Shown here: positions 8,922-18,400 of the stretch, piece by piece
Layout: each line of letters opens with the position of its first letter
Numbering within the stretch: the first letter of the stretch is position 1
Assembly (NCBI GenBank): GCA_003427395.1
Contig: BFEA01000205.1
Coordinates: 1,968,074-1,989,296, forward strand
Source of the DNA: Chara braunii
Lineage: Eukaryota > Streptophyta > Charophyceae > Charales > Characeae
Length of the DNA stretch: 21,223 nt
Direction: 5' to 3'
Made by a program: the position numbers and the translations under genes
Notes under the pieces: generated by a model
Databases searched by the model: none
Told to the model about the DNA's origin: nothing
What the model saw: only the letters and a program-made list of their open reading frames with translations

Positions 8922-9404
8922 ACTTGGCTCAAGTAATGTCCTGGATTTGGACATGATGGACCTTGACCTGGGTTCGAAGCCATGCTTGAAACTCGACGAC
9001 AAACTCAAAACCTTGTTTGATGATTTCGGCGACATTTCTGCAAACTTCAAGATCAATGGAGGCAAGCAAGACACCAAGGGGGCCATGTTCTCTCTCGACC
9101 TAGACGATGCATTGGGACCGGATTTGCCGAAATTGGGACAGTCGAAGACGTCGGCAGGTGGACGGCTTCCGGTCGGCAAACTCCCAGGAACAACCGCCTC
9201 AATGGATATGGAGTCTTTCGACATGCCCGGTGACTTGGAGGTGGTTAAGAAGGGTGCCAGCGCGGCGAAACTCAACAAGAGCTTAGCGGAAGGAGACGAC
9301 TGCTCGTTCGATCAATTCGATTTCAAGTCTTCGAAACACAAAGGGGACATGATGCAACTGGACATTTCTCCCACGCCGAACATCAAACTCCGGGCAAACT
9401 TAGG
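8922..9404 (+). CDS. Internal exon of a plant-type protein of unknown function (acidic N-terminal part)
   Basis: This is an internal exon of the window's only convincing gene. It is open for 160 codons, with a clean acceptor (TGATGTTGCAG) before it and a donor GG|GTACGA after it. An in-frame TGA at 8911 lies just upstream of the acceptor, so the start codon is in an unfound upstream exon, or translation starts at ATG 8953. The protein is acidic and full of short Asp/Phe/Leu/Met patches: LDLDMMDLDLG, LFDDFGDI, MFSLDLDD, MDMESFDMPG and FDQFDFKSS. No catalytic or binding domain is visible. The exon ends two bases into a Gly codon, which the next exon completes. From memory, this pattern recalls the N-terminus of the uncharacterised plant At4g18490-like proteins; no function can be given. 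Reading past 9404 gives a Pro/His-rich simple-sequence tail, which confirms that splicing is needed. Confidence 0.7.
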
Positions 9405-9475
9405 GTACGAAAAAAGGCCTCTGCTTCCAGACCTTTTCTGCAACTATGCCTACGAACTCCTGTTCCTCCGTTCCC

Positions 9476-9512
9476 CCCCCCACCCCCACCCACCCACCCA
9501 CCCACCCACCCA
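9476..9512. repeat. CCCA/CCCCCA simple repeat
   Basis: A C-rich run, mostly CCCA units, inside the start of the intron. On the minus strand it is a G-tract series (GGGT) that could form a G-quadruplex. Confidence 0.8.
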
Positions 9513-10050
9513 TAATCTGTCTCTTTTGTGTCTCTTCCTTTCGCACGGACTTTTTGATAATTGACGATTGCATTCTTTGACGAAAGAGTTCTTGTCGTCT
9601 CTTTTTGATGCATTATCTTTGATGATTGGCTTGCCTTTCGCATTGTGGTGTTATCGCTCTCACTCATCTCCTGTGGACCTGTTCGTATTGTCCTTCCTGC
9701 TACTACTATTTTCCAGACTTCTTTGAGTACTCCCGACGTTGGCCCTTGTTGTTTCCGTCTTCCTGTTTTGAACTTCTTTTTATTCTTCTCTCTCTCTCTT
9801 CTCTTCCTGAGATAGGGCCTCGCTGCACTACGCTTGAAACTTGATAAAGTTCCAAGCGTCCTCCCCCCCCCCCCCCTTCCAAAAAAAAAAAAAAGAGAGT
9901 TCAAGAGTTGTCAGACTCTTGAAATGCCGGAAAGCGCTGACCGTCGTTGCTGCACTTACTGTAGGCGGCACCCACGATTGAACGCCCGATAGCACTACAG
10001 GACAGTGCTAATCTGGTTGGTTGTCCTTCCCCCCCCAAAGAAAAAAGAAG

Positions 10051-10235
10051 AGAAAACTACGGCGCAGTCAGGGTTTGAGTTTGAAAAAAATGCACTTGAG
10101 GCATAAGGGCCGATAATGGCGAATTTACATAACCTAGGTTTTGGGTCCGGTGGGGCCACGTGGGGGGGTGTTGTGTTCGCGGGATTGTCTGAAGTGCATT
10201 TTCAGACTGTTTTGGTGACTGCGCCGAAGTTACTC
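10051..10235. mobile_element. Fold-back element nested in the 781-bp element
   Basis: The left arm holds CGGCGCAGTCA (10060-10070) and ATGCACTT; the right arm holds the complements AAGTGCAT (about 10192) and TGACTGCGCCG (10216-10226). A C-run adjoining A-rich sequence lies outside each arm. CGGCGCAGTCA also appears at about 11468, suggesting a family with another fragment nearby. Confidence 0.5.
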
Positions 10236-10398
10236 CCCCCCCAAAAAAAATCTGGTTTGTGGGCTGAGACTACAGACCGACTCTCGAAAAAGCAGAGCTC
10301 ATGAAGGGTCCCAGCAACCACCCTTGAAAAAGAACGCCCTTGCAGGCACAGGGACTCCAGAAGCTTTCAAGAGTTCGTTTCAAGGAGCGTTCTGACAC

Positions 10399-10423
10399 CT
10401 CTTGAAAATATAATTTTCAAGAG
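10399..10423. repeat. Near-perfect 25-bp palindrome (CTCTTGAAAAT / ATTTTCAAGAG)
   Basis: Perfect 11-bp arms with a 3-base spacer. It shares the CTCTTGAAA word found throughout 9815-10595, so it is probably part of that element's internal repeats. Confidence 0.8.
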
Positions 10424-10918
10424 CACGTTTCTAGCATAGTTAGTGCGGCAGTGACTCACTCCTAGAAGTTTTCGAGAGTGAGTCTGACAGCTCTAGAATA
10501 CTAGGTTTGGGGCATCCTGCGCGTGGCAAGAGTTCATGCAGCGCGATGCCGCACTCTTGAAACTTCCAAGAATCAAGGGTAGTGCAGCGAGGACCATAGA
10601 TAGCACAGGACAGGAAAGGAGAAGAAGAAGAGGGGGGAGGTCACATTAGCAAAGAGGATTGTTGGATTCAGCTCCTGAATTGGGACGTGTTTTAAGATGA
10701 GATGCAGAAAATGTAGAAAAGCAATTCAATCTCGAATATTGACACCTGTGCATGAACACGTCTGGATTCAGGTGTCCAGTCCAATCGTCTTGGCTAGTAG
10801 TGGGACCTCTCCGCAGGGGGGGGAGGAAATAGAGAAGAGTTTCAGTGTCCTGCAAGGTCTCGGCTATTTTTCGCCGTTTGTTGGGCAAGGTATGCTCTTT
10901 TTGACGATATATACTACC

Positions 10919-11027
10919 CTCTTCACCCGAATAGAATGTCCTGGTCTCACCATTGCTTTTGTGTCTGGACTGAAAGTTGCTTTGAATACAGCTATAATGA
11001 TGGGACGTTCTATTCGGGTGAAGACGG
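10919..11027 (+). mobile_element. Fold-back MITE-like element, family A, copy 1
   Basis: The left arm CTTCACCCGAATAGAA (10921-10936) is the perfect complement of TTCTATTCGGGTGAAG near 11008-11023. The core carries AAGTTGC (10974-10980), six bases, then TACAGCTATAA (10987-10997). That core is shared with the elements at 11615 and 11797, which shows a dispersed family rather than a chance hairpin. There is no coding capacity. Confidence 0.7.
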
Positions 11028-11300
11028 CAAGGGCCTGTAATAGTAGGTAGGCATAGTTCCATGGGCCGCGCCAATTGGGCCTGCGCCTCAGATTGTGTGG
11101 GTAAGAGGCTGAGACAGTTCCCAGAGTCTTCTGTGAAGCATTCTGCCGCTCACTCGTAATTAGCTTCCAATGTCATGCACTAAATTTTCTGTCCCCTCGT
11201 TAAATTTTCTGTCACTGAGGGGATGGAAAGAAATCCAGTCGCAGCGTCCCACCAATAGAATGGAGAACGGAGCTTAGACCGCCAGCACACGGCCCCAGCG

Positions 11301-11323
11301 TTTTGGCTGGCGGCGCCAGCCAA
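11301..11323. repeat. Short palindrome TTTGGCTGGCGGCGCCAGCCAAA
   Basis: Twenty-three bases with 10- to 11-bp complementary arms around a central GCGGC, beside an A-rich stretch. No assignment is offered. Confidence 0.6.
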
Positions 11324-11526
11324 AAAGAAAAAGAAACGACTGCTGCGCCCGTTCGTTTTTTAATGAACTTTGCGGCGTACAGTGCAAATCCGCCACGGGA
11401 AAGAGAGGCTCGGCAGTACTCGTGGTTTAAAAAAAAAAAAAAACAGCCACACTACCTACCTTTCTTTTCGGCGCAGTCAATACTTCTCCTTGGAAAAGTA
11501 AGCAATGCTTTGCTGTCACTCATTGG

Positions 11527-11550
11527 AAAAAAAAAAAAAAAAAAAAAAAA
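11527..11550. repeat. Poly-A run
   Basis: An uninterrupted A-run of about 24 bases within the intron. Similar runs lie at about 13342-13361 and 14546-14566. They may be tails of old retroposed copies, but no body could be attached to them. Confidence 0.8.
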
Positions 11551-11558
11551 GCTTTTGC

Positions 11559-11725
11559 CCACCAGTCGGACTATATGGTACTACCTCCCCCCCCCACCAC
11601 CACCACACACACACAGAACATACGGTAATTATAGCTGTATATTTTGAGGCAACTTGCAGTGTACATACAGGTGTAATGACCGTATGTTCTTTTTGGGTGA
11701 CGACATTATGTTTCGATATCAGATG
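11559..11725 (-). mobile_element. Fold-back MITE-like element, family A, copy 2 (inverted)
   Basis: Arms AGAACATACGGT (11615-11626) and ACCGTATGTTCT (11679-11690) are perfectly complementary. On the minus strand the core again reads AAGTTGC then TACAGCTATAA, so this copy lies in the opposite orientation to the other two. The left flank CAGTCGGACTATATGGTACTAC (from about 11561) resembles the left flank of the copy at 11797, so the element probably extends beyond the inner arms. A simple CA stretch interrupts it at about 11596-11613. Confidence 0.6.
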
Positions 11726-11773
11726 TGTGAGCGCAAAAGAGAACCCGACTGATCAACTTGAATGCTGTCAACC

Positions 11774-11925
11774 ATCAGTCAGATTATGTACTACTACCGT
11801 CTTCACCCGAACAAAACGTTTTTCCCGGTCATTGTATCTGTATCTTCTAGCCTGCAAGTTGCCCCACGTACAGCTATAACAACCGGGTGTTCTATTCGGG
11901 TGAAGGCGGTGTTTCGGTGTCGTAC
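11774..11925 (+). mobile_element. Fold-back MITE-like element, family A, copy 3
   Basis: The inner arms CCGTCTTCACCCGAACAAAACG (11797-11818) and GTTCTATTCGGGTGAAGGCGG (about 11889-11909) are complementary with a few mismatches. The core has AAGTTGC (11856-11862) and TACAGCTATAA (11869-11879). The outer left flank CAGTCAGATTATGTACTACTACC resembles that of copy 2. Lying only about 100 bases from copy 2 in opposite orientation, the two copies could pair with each other as a larger hairpin. Confidence 0.65.
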
Positions 11926-12258
11926 TTGCTGGTGGCAAAGGTTAAAGGGATCCAGACTTGAGGATGGTTCCAGAATTATAGACTGGAGCGTTGGCCATAA
12001 GGTCGTGGTACTCTTTAAACCACCAGTCCAGGAGTCCGTCCTGGGGACCCCTTGTAGCATTTGATCACGAGTGAATTTGACTAGGTGCAAGCAAGCCCAA
12101 ATATCCACGAAAGGCGACGGTGGGTGAACTGGCGCACCTTGCTCACGGATTGGTGCTTTGACAAGCAAAAAGAAAAAAAACAAGGGGGAAAAAGATAGAG
12201 TCACACTGCTGTTACTGAGGGGAATGAAACAAATTGAGTCAGAGATGATCTCAGTGGG

Positions 12259-12329
12259 GATGCAGTGCTCCTGCCGAAAGCTTTGTCTGAATAGGAGAAT
12301 GGAGCGGCTGCCTCTTGCAGCACTGCATC
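12259..12329. repeat. Inverted repeat GATGCAGTGCT / AGCACTGCATC
   Basis: Perfect 11-bp arms 49 bases apart. The surrounding 12190-12310 has patchy similarity to 11200-11275 (CTGAGGGG then AATGGAG), hinting at a diverged repeat pair. Confidence 0.5.
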
Positions 12330-12359
12330 ACAGGGGTAAAAATGTATAAAATTTTCAGC

Positions 12360-12665
12360 TGGCACCTGGCTGCAGTGGTTAAGAGACTTGGCTCTTGAGG
12401 CCGAGCTCGCCGGTTCGAATCCGTGCTTGCATGGAGGAGGGGCTTAGGGTCAGATGTACGGGTCTATAACAACTGTGGAGGCTCCCATGAACCCGCGGGC
12501 AAGTTAAGACCCATGCGTGTGACCGGGCCAGGTAGTATGGGGGTCACGTCCTGATTGGAGTGAGAGGTGCGCAAGAATTGCTGTGTCTGTGTGGTGCGTC
12601 CGTGTGGTGTTGTGTGGTGTGTGTGTCAAACTGGACAGTACAGCCTTCGGTATGGTTCCACTTTT
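12360..12665 (+). mobile_element. tRNA-Ser-like SINE element, family 2, copy 1
   Basis: The head contains TGGCTGCAGTGGTTAAGAG, which matches the A box of serine- or leucine-type tRNAs (compare TGGCCGAGTGGTTAAGG). The B box GGTTCGAATCC follows about 33 bases after it. The spacing is too short for a real tRNA-Ser or tRNA-Leu with a variable arm, so a SINE head is the better reading. The body includes GAGGAGGGGCTTAGGG and GTATGGGGGTCACG and ends in a TGTG-rich tail. A second copy starts at about 12680. Target-site duplications were not identified. Confidence 0.65.
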
Positions 12666-12679
12666 GAACACTGTGTTCC

Positions 12680-12985
12680 GACTGTTAGTGGTTAAGAGGC
12701 TCGGCCTGCTCTTGAGGCCGAGGTCGCCGGTTTGAATCCGTGCTTTTGCCCAGAGGAGGGCTTTAGACCCAGATGTAGCACTGAGGAGGGCCTAAGACTC
12801 AGACGTATGGATCTATAAGTACTATAACTACAAGCTTGCTGATGAAAGTTGCGTGCTATGTGTTTTTTTGGGTGAGCAAGGAGAAAGTCCCAGATGTAGC
12901 ACGGAGGAGGGCCTAAGACCCAGATGTAGCACAGAGGAGGGCCTAAGACCCAGATGTAGCACGGAGGAGGGCCTAAGACCCAATC
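12680..12985 (+). mobile_element. tRNA-Ser-like SINE element, family 2, copy 2, expanded by a 30-bp repeat
   Basis: TAGTGGTTAAGAGGCTCGGCC and GGTTTGAATCCGTGC repeat the A- and B-box region of copy 1 with a few changes, and GAGGAGGGC follows as in copy 1. The body differs: a 30-bp segment that includes the GAGGAGGGC motif has been copied several times. The two copies lie head to tail in the same orientation. Confidence 0.6.
12889..12978. repeat. 30-bp tandem repeat, three units, with related units at 12749-12797
   Basis: CCCAGATGTAGCACGGAGGA-type units start at 12889, 12919 and 12949 and are nearly identical. One more unit stands apart at 12768-12797 and a partial one at about 12749. The unit appears to derive from the SINE body. 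Confidence 0.9.
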
Positions 12986-13039
12986 CAACCGACCGGAAAC
13001 AAATTGTCAAGATGTGAAGTCATCCCTTCTCAAAGAGGA

Positions 13040-13143
13040 GGCATTCTGGCAGAGCTGCTGATGTTGCAACCGAGACTATGCATTCTGGCTGTGCGGATGC
13101 CCAGGTGCATTCTGGATGTGCAAATGCATGCATGCATGCATGG
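13040..13143. repeat. Interspersed GCATTCTGG motifs and a TGCA run
   Basis: GCATTCTGG occurs at about 13041, 13079 and 13107, and a variant (GCGTTCTGG) at about 13412. A palindromic GCATGCATGCATGCATGG run ends the block. From 13144 to 13790 there are otherwise only poly-A/T tracts and nothing I can assign. Confidence 0.5.
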
Positions 13144-14137
13144 ATAAGGAAGTCGCAATTCGTCAAACGCAAGAAGTTCACTCATTCATGAGAAAACTCA
13201 AGAGATTTTAACATGATTAACAATCATTGTAACAACAACTCCTTCCACCATCAAACCTTTCACGCAAGAACCTCCGTCAATTCCGTCTGACCCGCTTACG
13301 GCCGCTATTACTGCTGTCGCAGTCGTTGCGAGTCGTAAACTATAAAAAAAAAAAAAAAAAAAAAAGAGGTACAAATGGCCAGGTGGATTTGGGATGCGCA
13401 GATGCCCACGTGCGTTCTGGCAGGGATTTAGTTGATGTCACTTGGTGGAGATGGTAAGCGTGATGTGTTTTTTAAACTTTTTTTTCTGAATGCTCAGTGG
13501 ACCTACCTACATACTGAAAGGTCTTTGAGAGCCGCAGCAGTTTATTATGTTCTAAAAAAATCCTTTTTTTTTTTTTTTCTTTGTTTGTAAATTCATGGGC
13601 TTATCAGTCAATCCTCCTCTGACATGGAGCAATCGATGCCGGTCAGGGATGGATCCTTCGGCCAAAAGGAAGGATGCGTGAGTGTGAAAATGATGCATCC
13701 TACTATATTGACTTGCCGGGGAAATAGGAAACCCGACTAACGCTCGCCAGAATGGATATGGAGTCAGGGCCATAAGGACCCGTTATTTGGGGAAAAAAAT
13801 AAAATAAAAAAAATTCATGGCCTTATGGTCATAGAGCCTTGCTATTCTGGAGAGTGTCAGTGTGATGAAGGGTGACACAGACAAGTGCATGCGTACAGGC
13901 CGATAATGGCTGAGAGAGATGAAATGGTTAAGAAGATGAACATCCATGAGAAAGCTGTGGCGAACGGAAAGCACGAAAAAACGAGAACGATAAGAAAGAA
14001 ACACAGAAATCCATGGACACGAGGACGCGTAGAATTGGTGTGGTGGCTTTCTATTCCTTTTCTTTTTGTGTTCCTTTTTTTTTAATTTTAAACTAACCTA
14101 TATTCTTCTCTCAATATATCTCCCATTACCTACCTAC

Positions 14138-14445
14138 CTACACATAGTCACTAACCGCCGAAGCAACCACAGGGTTATATGGGTCTAAGGCTACCACCTC
14201 TCTGCTCTGTGCGGGGAGCAGCACCCTGTCTCCTAACACCTGGCGCAGACTAGAGAGACCAATCGCCACTTCCCCAACCAGCCAGGAGGCCCCCAACCAG
14301 CCAGGAGGCCCAAGCCTAATATCTCCGCTGGTGAAGCAGATGCATATCACAGGAGGGCGTGGGGGATTGAATGGACGGCGTGGGGAATCGAACCCACGGC
14401 CTCCTGAATACCACTTACATGCTACAACCAACTGATCTAGCCCGC
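14138..14445 (-). mobile_element. tRNA-derived SINE-like element, family 1, copy 2
   Basis: On the minus strand the head GCGGGCTAGATCAGTTGG (A box) is followed by AAGTGGTATTCAGGAGG and the B box GGGTTCGATTCCCC. The middle motif and B box nearly match copy 1 at 590-789. The body contains a tandem 17-bp duplication (GCCTCCTGGCTGGTTGG, 14278-14311), and the 3' end runs into TAGG repeats (14130-14146), a plausible simple-repeat SINE tail. It lies in the intron in antisense orientation to the gene. Confidence 0.65.
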
Positions 14446-14572
14446 TTTAAGTTCCTTTCCATTCTTGGGAGTGTCAGTATGGTCATGTTTGTAAATTCAT
14501 GGCGGCCTTAAAACACCAGCACATCAGAAAAAGCAGATTCTTTTCAAAAAAAAAAAAAAAAAAAAAAGAGAA

Positions 14573-14675
14573 GCAGATTGAGCCTCTCCTAAAGATCCGG
14601 AGGCCATGGACCGTTGATAAAATGAATCGGCGGTTCATTCATGGCCTCCTATTTTTTAAGGATAGGCTCAATCTG
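14573..14675. mobile_element. Fold-back (MITE-like) element, about 36-bp arms
   Basis: The left arm (14573-14608, starting GCAGATTGAGCCT and ending GGAGGCCATG) is largely complementary to the right arm (14640-14675, starting CATGGCCTCC and ending AGGCTCAATCTG). The central loop is about 31 bases. A poly-A run lies just before it. It could form a long imperfect hairpin in the pre-mRNA. Confidence 0.6.
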
Positions 14676-15439
14676 GTTTTTCAGATGGGCTGGTGGTTGA
14701 ACGTCGTGTATCTGTCCAATTTATGTCGCATTTTTGCGTATCTGTTTTCCCGATTGAGGAAGATAACTTTGCTTGTTCTCATTCGTGTGAACATCAGTTT
14801 GCCTGAACTTACCTCATGTTGCGTCTTCCTCTTCGTCCCCTTTTAATGTTCTGCATGATTTAGAATGCCAGATGTGACTTTTTTTTTTTTTTGGTTAAAA
14901 AATTTGGACCGTTTCTCGATTTATGCGTGTCATCCTTGCGCAGGGGCCTCGTCCCACTACGTCCTATTTACGCTTGTGCTCCGCCGTTTTCGACCACGTG
15001 CGGCCATCTGTGACATGCGTGAGTCGTTTGATCATTTCGTGTATCCACTGCTAGCATGGATTGTCTTTGACTCTTTGTTTTCGTGGATGCAGCTTCCTGT
15101 CGGGCAGTATAATTTTTTTTTCAATCATTTGTTGGCCATTTAGTTGGCCACTTTGCGTTGGCGCGAAGCTTCAATACTAAGTTTTTTTTTTGGGGGGGGT
15201 GTTTTTGAAGCTCCGCGCCTTGCTATTTTTTTTCGCAGAAATTGAGAATATTGAGATTTCCGTGGAAGACTGCGAACAGGCCGGCGGGAAGGTCCAATCT
15301 TTTTTGACCCATCTGGTTTTGCCGGGCTACCCCCTCTCTGCCCAACTTGCCCGGGCATGCTGGATCAGGCGACGGCCCAACTCTTTTTTTTTTTTCTTTT
15401 TTTTTTGGTTTTGAAATGTTTTGCAAATTTGTTGTGCAG

Positions 15440-18400
15440 GAATGATGGCGATGACGACATATTCAACTTCGAAGATTGCAACATGGACCGTTTTGATGAT
15501 TTTGATCTGAAGTTTGGTATGACTGCTGACTTGTCGCAGGGAGCAAGAGCGAATACAAAGGTCTCTCCTGCTTCCTCTGAGAGGAACACAGGAGTGAGCA
15601 ATAACCTCGATGAGGATGTTATTAATTTGACATTTGGAGAGAGATCCAAGTCTGTGTCTCCATCTCCTGTGCAGGGTGAGAGTGGGGTTTGTTCCAAAGA
15701 CGAGCACCACAACCTGAGGGGAAAGGAGAGTACCAGCTCCAATCATGACCAGGCGTGCTCCAATCAGCAAGGCATGCAGAAACCACCTTTGTCCTCTTCA
15801 GCTGCCTTTCACGAAGAGAGGTGTCCTTCGCCTGAGAACAAGGTGGGGGGTGAAAATGATGAGACGCCTGGCATAGAAGAGGCCATTGACTGCGGAAATG
15901 ACACAGATCGATTCCGTAGTGAGAGTCAGTGCGACGGTAGGACTGATCCCGGACGTTCAAGTGACAATCTGTCTCATCGAACGGTAGCGAGCGCTTCTCG
16001 CGACAGGGACGGTCAGGATGACACCTTGCCACTGGCGATGCAAAGGCCGACTCGGAGCGGGGCAACAATCGAAGAAGCAGAATCTAGTCTAAGAGCAATA
16101 CTGCCAAACACGGGGAACGCCAGGCAATCAACGGCCACGGAGGTTGGAGCTCCTTCAGATTTGCAATCCGGACCGTCAGATAGACGATTGCCTGTATCAG
16201 CTGAAGCAAAGGACCTTGGAAGGTCTTCAAGAACTTCTAGTTTGGAGGGGCAACAATCCGAAGGAGGAGCCGCTGATGGGAAGAACCTGCTGTGTATGCC
16301 ATCTGCGAACAGAAATCCCGTTGCGAATGCGGGCAATTCTGATTACGGTAGTGCGCAACATCGGAGTCGAGAGGATGAAGCATCGGCCGGTGGGGAGGAA
16401 AGAGACCGCAACTGCGAGGAACTCGAGGAGCATCTGGATGGTGATGGTTCTTTAGTGCAAGAACGCGTGGGGCGGGGCTTGTCTGGCGAACAGGGATCAC
16501 CAAGTTGCAACAAGGATGCAGGAGGACCGGTTGTCGAGGATGCGCATGGCAAGAATGTCGCAGATGGTAGTGCCGCTGCCGCTGGGGACTCCTGTCCGGC
16601 CGGTGGTGCCTTAGGATATTCCATGGGTGTGCAGAACAACCTGGGGTTGCATGGAGAAGTACCACGGGATGAGTCGTATCCACACGCCCAGAGGTTGGCA
16701 GCTACGGATAAGCTCACATCTGTGTATTGGAAACATCCAGTCGATCATGATAATCGTGCGACTGTGGCTCGAACAGAGGTTGGCGTGTTACGAGCACCGG
16801 GCGAGTCCAAGCTTCCTGGAAAGATCTCCGTGGCTGAAAACACCACGCTGTTGAAAACCATCCCTTCCTTGCGGTATGGAGGTTCAGCAGGACTTTCTTC
16901 GATGCAATCCAAGTCAGCAAATTGCAATAAGACTACTACATCCGGTGGAATAATGCCTACGCAACGAACCTTTCCGAAGGTGTCTAGTCCTGTTTCGAAA
17001 AAGATGCCGCCGCAAATGCCATTACGCGCATCATTGGTTCAACGGGCAGGAGTACCGCAGAGTCAAGGAGTGGGTGAAGGTAGTAGGCCTCCAAAGGTCA
17101 TGCCTGTCGTCAAGTTGGCAGGCCAGACACCTGCGGAAAGTGGTTTACACAGAAAGCCACAGACGTCAGGGGTGTCGGCATCAGGAGGAAGTCATGCTTT
17201 CACTGTTCCGCAGTCCAACCCGGAAACTGCATCGCGCCAAAAGTCACAGCCTGCACAAGATGGATGCTCCCGTGGGAGTAGCTGCATGATGGCGACAGGC
17301 AGGACGAAAAGGCTGGAGGTTTTGTCATCCCAGCTTGCCGGTGGTCTGGGGAACCCAACTCAACAGGGTTCAGGCATGCAGGATCATAATCGCTCGCGAA
17401 CTGTGTCATCGTCGTCGGCTATCCAAATACCGCATCCCACAGGATCTGCGCAGCGACTTGTTCAGCCCGGGCGATTGAACTCGGTCAATCCAAAACCGAA
17501 GGAGCACTCCGCTCCAGAGAGGAAGGATGAGAGTCCCGCTCCAGATGGTTCCCGAATAGCCTGTCCTTCTCATGCAGTGAAAGCTACTCAGATGCATGCT
17601 CCGAGTCAGGGAGTGAGAGCAGAACACAGTAGCAAGCCTCCTGCTATTGTGTCATCCCTCTTGTCGTCCAAGGGTTCCGAACGGGCTCCGACATCAACCC
17701 TTACCCATCAAAAATCTCTTCTGAGAAAGCCTTCCCCAGCAATTCCCATTCCTACAAGTTCCAGTGGACTTAGACGCCCGGCAGATGCCGCAGACGGCGT
17801 CTCAATCAAGCCATCAACATCTCAGCGACTTCTCGGACAAAATATGCAAGGAATGACCAGAGGGATTGCACCGCCACAGGCACGGTCTCCACAGCTTGCT
17901 GGGCGGAGGTTAACTAGCACGGATGGCAGTACGCTCTTGACCAAAGGTACTGGCTCCTTGATGAGACAGTCCAGCGCTTTGCCAGGCCAGGCACAGGGCC
18001 TGAAGTTGGTCGGGAATGCTTCCGGGTTGCCTAAAGGCCAAGAGCTCAAGATAGACACAACTTGTCCCACGAATTTGCATACTTCATCACAACAACTGTC
18101 TCGAAAGGGTAACTCTACTTTAGCTTCTCCCCGCACAACCAACGTGATTGGAGCAAAGGATCGGGCAGGCAATTCTGGCTCAGTCGCCGCTGCCATCCCA
18201 TCTTCCCATCAAGACGGCAATCCTGGGATCGAAACCTTGTCTCCATCCATGGTAGGACAACGCAAAGGAGCGCATCATGGTGGGCGGCCCGCTATGGAAA
18301 CTGCATCCTTGGGTGCACTGAAAGGACAACGATCAACTGAGGTTCGCTCTCCAGCTGCCGCATCGGTAGCAAACACGGCAGGAACGCTCATGACAGCAAG

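Larger units (their letters stand above)
9815..10595. mobile_element. Non-autonomous terminal-inverted-repeat DNA element, 781 bp, ATA duplication
   Basis: The left end GGGCCTCGCTGCACTAC (9815-9831) matches the reverse complement of the right end (GTAGTGCAGCGAGGACC, 10579-10595) at all but one position, and the match continues with CTTGA. ATA directly flanks both ends (9812-9814 and 10596-10598), as expected for a 3-bp target-site duplication. Inside both ends are many CTTGAAA/TTTCAAG words, including perfect short palindromes at 9899-9920 and 10399-10423, which look like subterminal repeats. No transposase is encoded, so any mobility would depend on another element. A 3-bp duplication with a G-rich terminus fits PIF/Harbinger-like elements, but that is inference. 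Confidence 0.6.
9405..15439 (+). other. Large intron (6,035 bp) filled with transposable-element remains
   Basis: The donor is GTACGA at 9405. The acceptor is TTGTTGTGCAG, with AG at 15438-15439, after a long T-rich tract (15381-15430). The exons either side join in phase (2 bases plus 1), and the protein character continues across the join. The intron holds a CCCA microsatellite (about 9476-9512), a terminal-inverted-repeat element with a nested one, three fold-back MITE-like copies, two tRNA-Ser-like SINE copies, one SINE of another family, a further inverted-repeat element and several poly-A runs. No internal exon with compatible phases was found, but a small one cannot be excluded. Confidence 0.65.

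Noticed and set aside
9405-9564. Read-through of the first exon to the stop near 9564
   Set aside because: The tail is Pro/His/Thr from a CCCA microsatellite, and a donor at 9405 gives an in-phase join to the next exon.
12838-12850. Second hammerhead box (CTGATGAAAG) on the + strand
   Set aside because: CUGAUGA is present, but no stem II followed by GAAAC comes after it.
15239-15291. Possible small exon (EIENIEISVEDCEQAGGK) between an AG and a GT just before the last exon
   Set aside because: It reads well, but joining it to the exon ending at 9404 gives an immediate in-frame stop, and its end phase does not match the exon at 15440. The donor GTCCAA is weak.
15357-15439. ATG at 15357 as start of the long open frame
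   Set aside because: The 28 codons after it translate a T-rich polypyrimidine tract and a consensus acceptor. The exon with an acceptor at 15439 and an in-phase partner upstream is a better explanation.
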